Shown piece after piece: positions 27,442 to 34,668 of a stretch of 64,000 nt of DNA; position 1 is the stretch's first letter; the number at the start of each line of letters is the position of its first letter. Origin of the DNA: Sporolactobacillus shoreicorticis (GTDB lineage Bacteria; Bacillota; Bacilli; Bacillales; Sporolactobacillaceae); the NCBI RefSeq assembly GCF_024125445.1, contig NZ_JAMXWM010000007.1, positions 106,978 through 170,977 of the forward strand, written 5' to 3'. The translations under genes and the position numbers were made by a program. The notes beneath the pieces are model-generated. The model was not told the DNA's origin, made no database searches, and worked only from the letters and a program-made list of their open reading frames with translations.

Positions 27442-28539
27442 TTATTCTGAACCATGTTGCTGGTCAAAATGATTATCCATATGATCAACAGCACGCTTTA
27501 GTTCATCGTTTGAGAGATGCGTATAGATCATTGTTGTCTGGATTGCTGAATGGCCGAGTTGGCGGCGCAGTTTTGGTATATCGTTATTTTCTGCCTGGTA
27601 GCGTGTTGCGAACGAGTGACGCAGCTTATGAACAGAAAGTGAAGGCTTCCCGAACGCAATCGCATACTTTTTCACTAGATTTTCGATGGATCGGGCACTG
27701 AGCCTGCGCGTTGTTCCTTTCGGCCCCATGGTTGCCGAGACGAACAGCGCCTGATTTGTATGCGGCAGCTTGTATTTTTTTGTACGTACTGCTATGTAAT
27801 CTTCAAGATCAAGTCCTGCTTGTTCACTGAAAAATACATATTGCTCTTTATTTCCTTTACGAATGACGCGCACCATCCTTTTTTGAAAATCAACGTCATG
27901 CAGATCCAGACCGACGACCTCTGATAAACGAAGTCCAGAACCGAGAATCAATGAAACAATTGCGGTATCACGTTCTGCATTCAATGAATGGAAATTGAGC
28001 AGCTTCTGATTGTCTTTTATCACGGAACGGTAATCGTGTGCAACAAATTGGCGAAATGCTTCGTACTCATCATTCCAAAGAATCTTTCCGGCCATCTTCT
28101 GTGCAATGGTCTCTTGATCTTCTTTTATTTTATTGAATGCGATTTTAGCCATTACATTGCGTACAAGATAAGGCTTGAGATCGTTTGTCTCGGCAATATT
28201 TTGTAAATAATTAAACAGAGATTTCAATGAGGAAAGCTTGCGATTAATGGTGAATTTGTCATTACGTAAACGAAATTGAAGATGAGAAAGAAAATTTTCA
28301 ATTACCTGAGGTGTTAATTTTTCAAGACAATCCAATGGAATATCAATGCGACTTCCTTGATAAAAGCCTTCAGAAATCAGCCAGTCAAAAAATATTAAAT
28401 AATCATGGCAATAATTCAATAATGAACGCGGGGACATCACTCGCATTTTTTTATCTATATATTCGCGAACGTACCAGGGGAGCTGTGCTGTTTTCTCATC
28501 AATTCGGTCATAGAGGCGTGTTGCTCGCTCATCAGTCAT
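27442..28539 (-). CDS. xerS: XerS-type tyrosine recombinase
   Basis: A 365-residue site-specific recombinase, longer than XerC/XerD and similar along its length to streptococcal and lactococcal XerS, the single recombinase that resolves chromosome dimers at dif-SL sites. The N-terminal SAM-like core-binding domain spans about 20-150. Catalytic residues are Arg in SGLRLSEVVGLD, Lys in RKGNKE, HKLRH, the His of LGHSAIQ, and Tyr in TTMIYTHLS. The start is ATG 28539 after GGAGC; the TTG that extends the frame is part of that ribosome site. No confident dif-SL site was found next to it. Confidence 0.85.
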   Translation of the reverse strand: MTDERATRLYDRIDEKTAQLPWYVREYIDKKMRVMSPRSLLNYCHDYLIFFDWLISEGFYQGSRIDIPLDCLEKLTPQVIENFLSHLQFRLRNDKFTINRKLSSLKSLFNYLQNIAETNDLKPYLVRNVMAKIAFNKIKEDQETIAQKMAGKILWNDEYEAFRQFVAHDYRSVIKDNQKLLNFHSLNAERDTAIVSLILGSGLRLSEVVGLDLHDVDFQKRMVRVIRKGNKEQYVFFSEQAGLDLEDYIAVRTKKYKLPHTNQALFVSATMGPKGTTRRLSARSIENLVKKYAIAFGKPSLSVHKLRHSFATRYQAENNDIPKLRRQLGHSAIQTTMIYTHLSNDELKRAVDHMDNHFDQQHGSE

Positions 28540-28675
28540 AAAGAAAAGCTCCAATCACGTGGTATTATTTTACAGTCAAAAGTATAACACAAAGCAGGAT
28601 AGATAACAATATTTTACGAAGTAAACAAACCTATAAAAGAACAATGACAGCGAAAATTGATAAATTCATTTCTTG

Positions 28676-28739
28676 TCTATGACATATATCATTAATCTAT
28701 GAAATATATTTTATTTTCAGCACTATTCGTGTTATAGTG
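28676..28739. promoter_or_regulatory. Direct repeats and dyad before the ZTP riboswitch
   Basis: TCTATGACATATAT (28676-28689) and TCTATGAAATATAT (28696-28709) repeat with a 20-base step, two helical turns. Next comes CACTAT-N7-ATAGTG (28721-28739), which overlaps the likely -10 (TTATAGTG) of the folD transcript. They could be regulator sites for folD or xerS. Confidence 0.35.
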
Positions 28740-28774
28740 TAATCGATGAGTTATCTGTTACCTAATTGAATAAA

Positions 28775-28883
28775 TTATGTGTGACTGGCGTAGCATGGGA
28801 AAACCATGAGGGAGCACATGATTATTAGATCAGCCGTACGCCTGGGCAAAGGATTTGGATATTTTTTCCGAATGCTTTTTTTA
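28775..28883 (+). promoter_or_regulatory. ZTP (pfl) riboswitch with overlapping terminator
   Basis: The aptamer shows the conserved GTGTGACTGGCG and hairpin CATGG-GAAAA-CCATG. GGGAGC follows, with the closing pair ATGTG/CACAT, and the signature CCTGGGCA is at 28841-28848. The terminator begins at once: AAAGGATTTGGA pairs with TTCCGAATGCTTT (one G-G mismatch), then a T-run (28848-28883). Stabilising the CCTGGGCA domain with ZTP/ZMP would break the terminator and turn the operon on. The class senses the folate-shortage signal ZTP, fitting the downstream folD-like and fchA genes. Confidence 0.9.
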
Positions 28884-28907
28884 TTTGCTTACGGAGGGCA
28901 TAAACCA

Positions 28908-29795
28908 ATGGGAAAACTGTTACAAACAAAGGGTATGGCCAAACAGATCTCTGGCCACTTGATCGCGGAAATTAAACGGATGAAAGAAGATGGAATTGAC
29001 CCGACAATCGCTGTGCTCATCGTTCAAGGAGATCCTGCATCTGAATGTTACGCCAAAGTGAAACAAAGAATTGCTCGGCAACTCGGTATCCGCTATTTGC
29101 TCACATCTGTACATTCCAAAATCACCGAAACTGAACTGCTTGAAAAAATTAAATGGTTGAATCGCTGTCCGTCCATTCATGGAATTATTCTTGAATTGCC
29201 GCTTCCAAAACATCTTAATGCAAAAAAAATGGCATCTGCCATTGCGCCTGAAAAAGATGTTGACGGCCTGTCTCCGACAAATAAATTAGCATGCTTGACT
29301 GGTGATGAAGGATTATATTCGGCAACACCGCAATCGTGTATTCGGATACTTGATCATTTCGGCTATCCACTAAAAGGAAAAAATGTTGTATTGATTGGTT
29401 GTGGTGAGACGGTCGGCAAACCGCTTGTTCAGCTTTTACTGCGTGCAAATGCAACACTGACTGTGTGCCATGCCTATACAACGGATTTAAAAGATCATAT
29501 TGCTAACGCAGATATCTTGATCACTGCTGTAGGAAAGAAAGATTTGATCACATCAGATATGGTGCATCATGACCTGGTGATTGTCGATGCTGGAATAAAT
29601 GAAACAGAGGGTGGCATCGTCGGAGATGTGAAGCCTGAAGTATCAGAATTTGTAAAGGCATTTACTCCTGTTCCGGGTGGGGTAGGAAAAATAACCACAA
29701 TGATTTTATTTGAAAATCTGGTAAAAGCCGTTCAGCTTCAAGAAAATAAAAAAAGCATTGAAAAAAGAGAGGTTCAGCGAAGTGAAAGCCTTTGA
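28908..29795 (+). CDS. folD: Divergent FolD, methylenetetrahydrofolate dehydrogenase/cyclohydrolase family
   Basis: A 295-residue enzyme interconverting methylene-, methenyl- and (in bifunctional members) formyl-tetrahydrofolate. PASECYAKVKQRI keeps the Tyr and catalytic Lys of the YxxxK pair, KDVDG keeps the Asp, and the Rossmann motif (GCGETVGKP) and TPVPGGVG are present. The usual Gln of QLPLP, important for cyclohydrolase, is Glu here (GIILELPLP), and the following NHPxN-type region is altered (GLSPTN). The start 28908 follows GGAGGG; the frame extends upstream to 28806 only through riboswitch sequence. It may be a dehydrogenase-only member. Confidence 0.85.
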   Translation: MGKLLQTKGMAKQISGHLIAEIKRMKEDGIDPTIAVLIVQGDPASECYAKVKQRIARQLGIRYLLTSVHSKITETELLEKIKWLNRCPSIHGIILELPLPKHLNAKKMASAIAPEKDVDGLSPTNKLACLTGDEGLYSATPQSCIRILDHFGYPLKGKNVVLIGCGETVGKPLVQLLLRANATLTVCHAYTTDLKDHIANADILITAVGKKDLITSDMVHHDLVIVDAGINETEGGIVGDVKPEVSEFVKAFTPVPGGVGKITTMILFENLVKAVQLQENKKSIEKREVQRSESL

Positions 29796-30072
29796 CCAAA
29801 CGATCCGACGATTTATCGAGGCCGCAGGTTCCTCATCGCCAACGCCTGGTGGAGGTAGTGTTGCCGCAATTTGTGCAGCATTAGGAGCCTCCATGGGGTC
29901 CGTGGTTGCATGTTTATCGAACGGTCCAAAGTTTGACAGCAATAAAATAATAAGATGAATTAAATTGCGTATCAAATGCAAACAGCAATACAAGTCTTTG
30001 AAGAGCTTGCAAAACAGGGGTATGATTTCATTTGATGAATTTATGAACGTATTGAAACTGCCCAAAGAAAAT
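29782..30072 (+). pseudogene. Decayed methenyltetrahydrofolate cyclohydrolase/cyclodeaminase (FchA/FtcD-C family)
   Basis: A GTG start at 29782 with AGAGAGG before it overlaps the folD end. The first 45 codons match the N-terminus of the cyclodeaminase family: FIEAAGSSSPTPGGGSVAAI, then CAALGASMGSVVACL. After KFDSNKIIR an in-frame TGA (29956) stops it. Downstream pieces in different frames still look like the family: AIQVFEELAKQGYDFI, then DEFMNVLKLPKEN near 30040-30072. Most of the middle and the end are deleted. It once formed a ZTP-controlled operon with folD. Confidence 0.75.
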
Positions 30073-30333
30073 ATTGGAGTTATAAAGTTTCCCTTAAATT
30101 ACTTCGTCAAAATTATATTTTACGTAGTAATATTCAGGCGTATGATACATCTCTTTTTTATATAAATTTCATAGCTTTAAATCCAAGAATGTTCTACTTA
30201 CCGATCATTGCTCCTCCTTAAATCTAAACAGCTTCCGTTTATTTCAAAGAAATTAAAAGCAAGCATTCTTTAAACGTTAACTAATCATTTTCCAAACCTG
30301 TTTGGAGTTTGGGAGATAATTAAAAATCATTTT
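30073..30333. other. AT-rich non-coding stretch
   Basis: About 260 bases between the fchA remnant and a GNAT gene. I see no gene, repeat or structured RNA; it is probably decayed sequence. Confidence 0.5.
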
Positions 30334-30891
30334 CTAAATCTGCCCATCATATAAATAAACATTATAATAATAATATTTTCCATCTGAAAGAATTCTATCC
30401 TTTTTTATCAGGCCTTCGATTTCAAAACCAAGTTTCTTATACAGTTCAATCGCATTCTTATTCGTTTCCAAAACACCATTTAGCACAATTAGCACAATTT
30501 TTTTAACGCCATTGGTGTCAGCCCACGAAATTGTCTTTTTCATAAGTTTTTTTCCAATCCCAAATCCCCAGAAATGCTTCAATACACCTAATCCGAATTC
30601 CACTTTATGAGCGAATCGTTTTAATTCGTAACTCGCGCATCTTGAGTAACCTGCTAAACGCCCATCTACTTCTGCAACTAAAAATAAGTTTCTGGGATGA
30701 TTCGTATCTATTTTAATTATCTTTATAAATCCTTCCCTGTCTATGAGCGCTTCCCCCCTTCTGTCCATATGCTCTGTTTCGCCATCAATCTGTGCCCTCA
30801 GCTCAGACAAACGTTCTGCGTCACTTTCAACAGCAGATCTAATCGTATAATGTAATCTTTTAACAGTGAATGCGTGCTGATTAATAATCAT
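30334..30891 (-). CDS. GNAT-family N-acetyltransferase
   Basis: A 185-residue acetyltransferase. Motif A reads VEFGLGVLKHFWGFGIGKKL (acetyl-CoA loop), followed by KIVLIVLNGVLETNKNAIEL and YKKLGFEIEGLIKKD, the RimI/RimJ-like closing strand. The ATG at 30891 follows GGAGTGAG. The reading frame is intact even though its neighbours on both sides are gene fragments. The acceptor is unknown. Nothing in context suggests a role. Confidence 0.82.
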   Translation of the reverse strand: MIINQHAFTVKRLHYTIRSAVESDAERLSELRAQIDGETEHMDRRGEALIDREGFIKIIKIDTNHPRNLFLVAEVDGRLAGYSRCASYELKRFAHKVEFGLGVLKHFWGFGIGKKLMKKTISWADTNGVKKIVLIVLNGVLETNKNAIELYKKLGFEIEGLIKKDRILSDGKYYYYNVYLYDGQI

Positions 30892-30986
30892 GATCTCACT
30901 CCATTCCAATTTAAAACTAACGGCAGACAGATGCCCATCATATCATAAGCAAACTAATTTGTTTATGATAAATCAAATATGCGTTT

Positions 30987-31142
30987 CTAAAACTTAATAA
31001 AGTTTAAAGCCATTGGGATTGGTTCCTCATTTTTTCTGGTGCAAAGCTTAATTGGAAGCCTTAATTCAATGTCTTTGACATATACTCTGACAACCTCACC
31101 TGTTTCTAACTCGTTCTTTACTGCAAGTTTAGGGACAAGCAT
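30987..31142 (-). pseudogene. LysR-type regulator remnant (C-terminal 50 codons)
   Basis: Read on the minus strand, 50 codons before a TAG stop give LVPKLAVKNELETGEVVRVY, then VKDIELRLPIKLCTRKNEEP. This is the end of a LysR substrate-binding domain (typical form: LPxLAV-ELxxGxLV-RP-LVTRK). The DNA-binding N-terminus is gone. The fragment begins exactly where the DUF975 remnant begins on the other strand, so one deletion probably removed both 5' ends. Too short to be functional. Confidence 0.65.
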
Positions 31143-31659
31143 TTGCAAGTTGCTGTTTATTGGTACTTCATAAATCTGATTCGCGGACAGAATGTAAAGA
31201 TCTCATTTCTATTTAAGATTTACCAGCATGGAAAAAAAGCCGTTAAATTAATTTGGACAAATGTATTCATGACCATTTTAATCTTACTATGGTTTTTCGT
31301 ATTGATTGTTCCCGGAATTATCAAGACTTTTTCATACGCTCAAGTGTACTTCGTCCTTAAAGACCATCCGAATTATTCAGCAAGTAAAGCCATCAAAGAA
31401 AGCAAGAAATTAATGAAGAGCTTTAAGTGGAAGTTTTTCCTTCTCAATCTAAGTTTTGGTGGTTTTTGCTGATCATACCTACGATTGCCGGAATCTTCGC
31501 GGCTGGAATCATTGGCTTTATGATCTCAATAACATCATTGCTTATCTGCTAATTGCCATCGGAATCTTCGGCAGTATCTGGCTGTATCTTTGGCTGCTTC
31601 CTTACTACTACACTTCCTTGGCCATGTTTTATGAATATCTGCGTGTTAATCAATCTTAA
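31143..31659 (+). pseudogene. DUF975-family membrane protein, truncated and frameshifted
   Basis: Remnants in three frames rebuild the C-terminal two thirds of a DUF975 protein. The first is YWYFINLIRGQNVKIS through VLIVPGIIKTFSYAQVYFVL to SKKLMKSFKWKFFLLNLSF. A frame change near 31455 gives WFLLIIPTIAGIFAAGIIGF, and a second near 31540 gives IGIFGSIWLYLWLLPYYYTS and AMFYEYLRV. The N-terminal span is missing and no ribosome site precedes the fragment. It ends at a strong terminator. Confidence 0.75.
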
Positions 31660-31698
31660 ACACAAAACCGTCTGATAAGGTCAGGCGGTTTTGTGTTT
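31658..31698. terminator. Strong bidirectional terminator
   Basis: AAACACAAAACCG (31658-31670) pairs with CGGTTTTGTGTTT (31686-31698), with an inner CTGA/TCAG stem. The A- and T-rich arm ends serve both strands: the DUF975 remnant and the convergent catE-like gene. Confidence 0.9.
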
Positions 31699-31701
31699 AG
31701 G

Positions 31702-32550
31702 TTATACAGCAAGTTCAAGTTTAATTCCAGATGGGTCTTTGGCAAACGTATGCCCCTCTGTTTGTTCAATGAATACACCAAGTTTTATCAATCGATCAAT
31801 CGCTTCGCGACGTGTTTGCCTGTCTGGAAAAATCAGCCGGTAATAATTTAAACCGATATGTGCCCCCTCTTGAACGGGTACGCCTCTGCTATTCCAAACG
31901 TTCAGTCCAAGATGGTGATGATAGCCGCCAGTTGATATGAAATCAGCATAGGGCTCATAAGCGGCAGCAAGATTAAAACCTAGTCCATTAAGATAAAATT
32001 TTTCTGCTTCTTTCAAGTTAGCGACTTGCAAATGAAGATGCCCCATGATCGTTTCTTTTGAGAGTCCTGTCCAAGATTCTCCGTTCAATTCGTCAAGCAA
32101 ATGTTTATCCATTGCATTGGTTGGCATAAACACACGTCCGTTCTCCCACTTCCATTTCTCAGATGGACGATCACAATAAATTTCTACTCCGTTGCCATCC
32201 GGGTCGTTCAGATAAAGGGCCTCACTGACTGCATGATCAGCACCTCCGACGAGCGGATATTCTTCTTTCAATAAATGAGCCATCACAGCTGCCAGATCTT
32301 TTCGAGTCGGTACCCGTAATGCAAGGTGATAGAGTCCGGAACTTCGTCTGTTTTGAGGAAGCACATTGATCGTTTGTTCCACTGTTATTAATGGATCTGA
32401 ACCGTTCGCTGCGAATGTGACGATTTTTTTTGTCTCTTTTAACACACGCAAACCAAGTACACCGGAATAAAAATCCTTTGAACGTTCTGTATTCTGTACA
32501 TACAAGTTTACTTGATCCACATACGTATTTGGTGCTTTGTGAAAGTTCAT
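31702..32550 (-). CDS. CatE-like extradiol dioxygenase / VOC (glyoxalase) protein
   Basis: A 282-residue two-domain vicinal-oxygen-chelate protein resembling B. subtilis CatE (YfiE), annotated as catechol-2,3-dioxygenase. Domain 1 runs from VNLYVQNTERSKDFYSGVLG to DHAVSEALYLNDPDGNGVEI. Domain 2 runs from MGHLHLQVANLKEAEKFYLN through GGYHHHLGLNVW to the C-terminus. Likely metal ligands are the His of GHLHL, His in GYHHH and the closing Glu (IKLELAV). SD GGAGGAG. The gene is monocistronic behind a terminator; the actual substrate is unproven. Confidence 0.82.
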   Translation of the reverse strand: MNFHKAPNTYVDQVNLYVQNTERSKDFYSGVLGLRVLKETKKIVTFAANGSDPLITVEQTINVLPQNRRSSGLYHLALRVPTRKDLAAVMAHLLKEEYPLVGGADHAVSEALYLNDPDGNGVEIYCDRPSEKWKWENGRVFMPTNAMDKHLLDELNGESWTGLSKETIMGHLHLQVANLKEAEKFYLNGLGFNLAAAYEPYADFISTGGYHHHLGLNVWNSRGVPVQEGAHIGLNYYRLIFPDRQTRREAIDRLIKLGVFIEQTEGHTFAKDPSGIKLELAV

Positions 32551-32780
32551 CTAAACTCCTCCGATATGTCTTCTTTGTTTATATAACTAAGAACTCAATA
32601 ATTACTTTATATAAGTAAATATAATTTAATTAGTTATAGATGTCCATTAATCTTTCTTTTAAGAAAATCAAAAACCCTGCAGACAAGGTCCACATGTATG
32701 AATTTGAAAACAGACTTTATCCGTTTGATTAAGCCGGCTATGATAAAATAGAAATCATTAAGATAAATTGGAGGATAGAT

Positions 32781-34583
32781 ATGGATCATCGTTTATCGAG
32801 AAATCAGGTACCGATTGGCGAAACATGGAATTTAACCGATCTCTTTCCCACGCGAAAGGCGTTTCAAAGTGAACGAAATGCCTTGCTTCAGAAGTCTGAA
32901 GAATTAGCAAAGCTTAAGGGCAAACTTGCAGCAAATGGTTCATCACTCCTGCGCGCCCTCGATCAATATTTTGACTTTTCCGCACGATTGTGGCGGCTGT
33001 CAGCTTATGTTAGTCTGAAGCAATCTGCTGACAGTACTGCTCCTGAAAATCAGGCAGACGCAGCGCGTGTCGATGCGGCAAATGCTCAAATAGACACAAC
33101 TTTATCTTTCTTTGAGGATGAATTAATGAATTTGGATGCCGGGCAATGGGCCGCTTTAGTAGATGAAGAAGCCGCTCTTCAAGCATATCAACCCTATATT
33201 CAAAAATTATTCGCTCGAAAATCGTACCGCCTCCATCCTGAAGCGGAGAAAACGATCAAAGCATTATCCGAGGTTCTGGAAGCCCCTTATGCGATCTACA
33301 CGCGCAGCAAGCTCGCAGATATGCCATTTCAATCGGTGACTGATGGTAAAGGTGTGGCGTTGCCGATGTCGTTTACTCTTTATGAAAACAGATATGCTTC
33401 AACAAGTGATCCAATTTTAAGAAGAAATGCCTATGAATCCTTTACTCAGTCATTAGATGCCTATAAAAACACCTTTGCTTCCGTCTATGCTGCCGAAGTA
33501 GCAAAGACAGTTGCTATTGCAAAACTGCGCGGTTATACTTCTGCAACTGACTATTTGCTTCAGCGTCAATTGGTTAGCGAAACGATGTATAACAATCAAT
33601 TGGATATTATATATAAAGAGCTCGCACCGCACATGCGGCGGTATGCGAAACTGAAAAGGAAAACTCTCGGATTGAAGGAAATGAAGTACGCCGACCTTCT
33701 TGCGCCGATTGATCATTCAGACCCACAGACAACTTTTGAAGAAAGCAAACAGGCAATTCTTGAAGCATTAAAGATCATGGGGCCCGAGTATCATGACATC
33801 ATAAAAGAAGGCTTTAACAATCGATGGGTCGACTATGGTGACAATGTCGGCAAATCAACCGGAGGATTCTGTGCGTCACCGTATGGTATTCATTCCTATA
33901 TTTTAATGACCTGGACCGGAGATATACGCAATATCTTGACGCTTGCACATGAATTCGGCCATGCCGGCCATTTTATGCTGGCACAAAGATATCAAAAAAT
34001 GGCCAACTACCGTCCTTCACTCTTTTTCATTGAAGCACCGTCGACAATGAATGAATTGATTCTCGCCCACTATTTAAAAAAGTATGCAGAATCAGATCAA
34101 ATGAAGCGTTCGGTGGCTGAACGCCTGCTGAGTACTTATTATCACAACTTTGTCACACACTTGCTGGAAGGCGTTTATCAACGCAAAGTGCTTCATCTTG
34201 CCGAGACCGGCGAAGCGCTCACTGCTTCAAAATTAACTGAATTATTCTATGAAACACTGCAAGGATTCTGGGGTGATTCGGTTCAGCTTGAAGAACGTGA
34301 CGGATTAACCTGGATGCGTCAGCCTCACTACTATTCGGGGCTCTACTCGTATACGTATTCCGCAGGCTTGACTGTCGCCACCGCGGTTGCCGAGCAAATT
34401 GAGAATGAAGGCAGACCAGCAATTGATCGCTGGTTGTCCGTGCTCAAGGAAGGCGGACGTCTTACTCCGCGGCAATTAACTGAGAAGGCACATGTTGATA
34501 TTCTGAATTCCGACACAATCCGCCGAGCGGTCGCCTACGTTGGAACATTGATTGATGAGCTGCAAACGACAACGGTTAAATAA
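32781..34583 (+). CDS. pepF: PepF, oligoendopeptidase F (M3B)
   Basis: A 600-residue cytosolic zinc endopeptidase that cleaves peptides of about 7-17 residues. The zinc motif HEFGH is at residues 390-394 (LAHEFGHAGHFML), with the third ligand Glu in PSTMNELILAHYL. The N-terminal M3 helical domain is complete, beginning with ETWNLTDLFPT. SD TTGGAGGATAG. The length is that of the PepF family. It is likely involved in peptide nutrition or signal-peptide turnover. It ends at a bidirectional terminator. Confidence 0.94.
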   Translation: MDHRLSRNQVPIGETWNLTDLFPTRKAFQSERNALLQKSEELAKLKGKLAANGSSLLRALDQYFDFSARLWRLSAYVSLKQSADSTAPENQADAARVDAANAQIDTTLSFFEDELMNLDAGQWAALVDEEAALQAYQPYIQKLFARKSYRLHPEAEKTIKALSEVLEAPYAIYTRSKLADMPFQSVTDGKGVALPMSFTLYENRYASTSDPILRRNAYESFTQSLDAYKNTFASVYAAEVAKTVAIAKLRGYTSATDYLLQRQLVSETMYNNQLDIIYKELAPHMRRYAKLKRKTLGLKEMKYADLLAPIDHSDPQTTFEESKQAILEALKIMGPEYHDIIKEGFNNRWVDYGDNVGKSTGGFCASPYGIHSYILMTWTGDIRNILTLAHEFGHAGHFMLAQRYQKMANYRPSLFFIEAPSTMNELILAHYLKKYAESDQMKRSVAERLLSTYYHNFVTHLLEGVYQRKVLHLAETGEALTASKLTELFYETLQGFWGDSVQLEERDGLTWMRQPHYYSGLYSYTYSAGLTVATAVAEQIENEGRPAIDRWLSVLKEGGRLTPRQLTEKAHVDILNSDTIRRAVAYVGTLIDELQTTTVK

Positions 34584-34591
34584 AATTCGTA

Positions 34592-34641
34592 GAAGCAAAA
34601 AAAGCGAACCTATTTCGGTTCGTTCTTTTCTGCTTCTCTTT
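34592..34641. terminator. Bidirectional terminator between pepF and the chemoreceptor gene
   Basis: Outer arms GAAGC/GCTTC and inner stem GCGAACC-TATTTC-GGTTCGT, with an A-run on the left and a CTCTTTTTC tail on the right. Confidence 0.75.
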
Positions 34642-34668
34642 TTCATCAATTCGATCTACTCATTTTCC

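Noticed and set aside
28555..28800. dif-SL site next to xerS
   Set aside because: AT-rich dyads are present but none shows two recognisable 11-bp recombinase arms around a 6-bp centre.
28806..28907. N-terminal extension of FolD
   Set aside because: The sequence is the ZTP riboswitch and its terminator; the FolD start with a ribosome site is at 28908.
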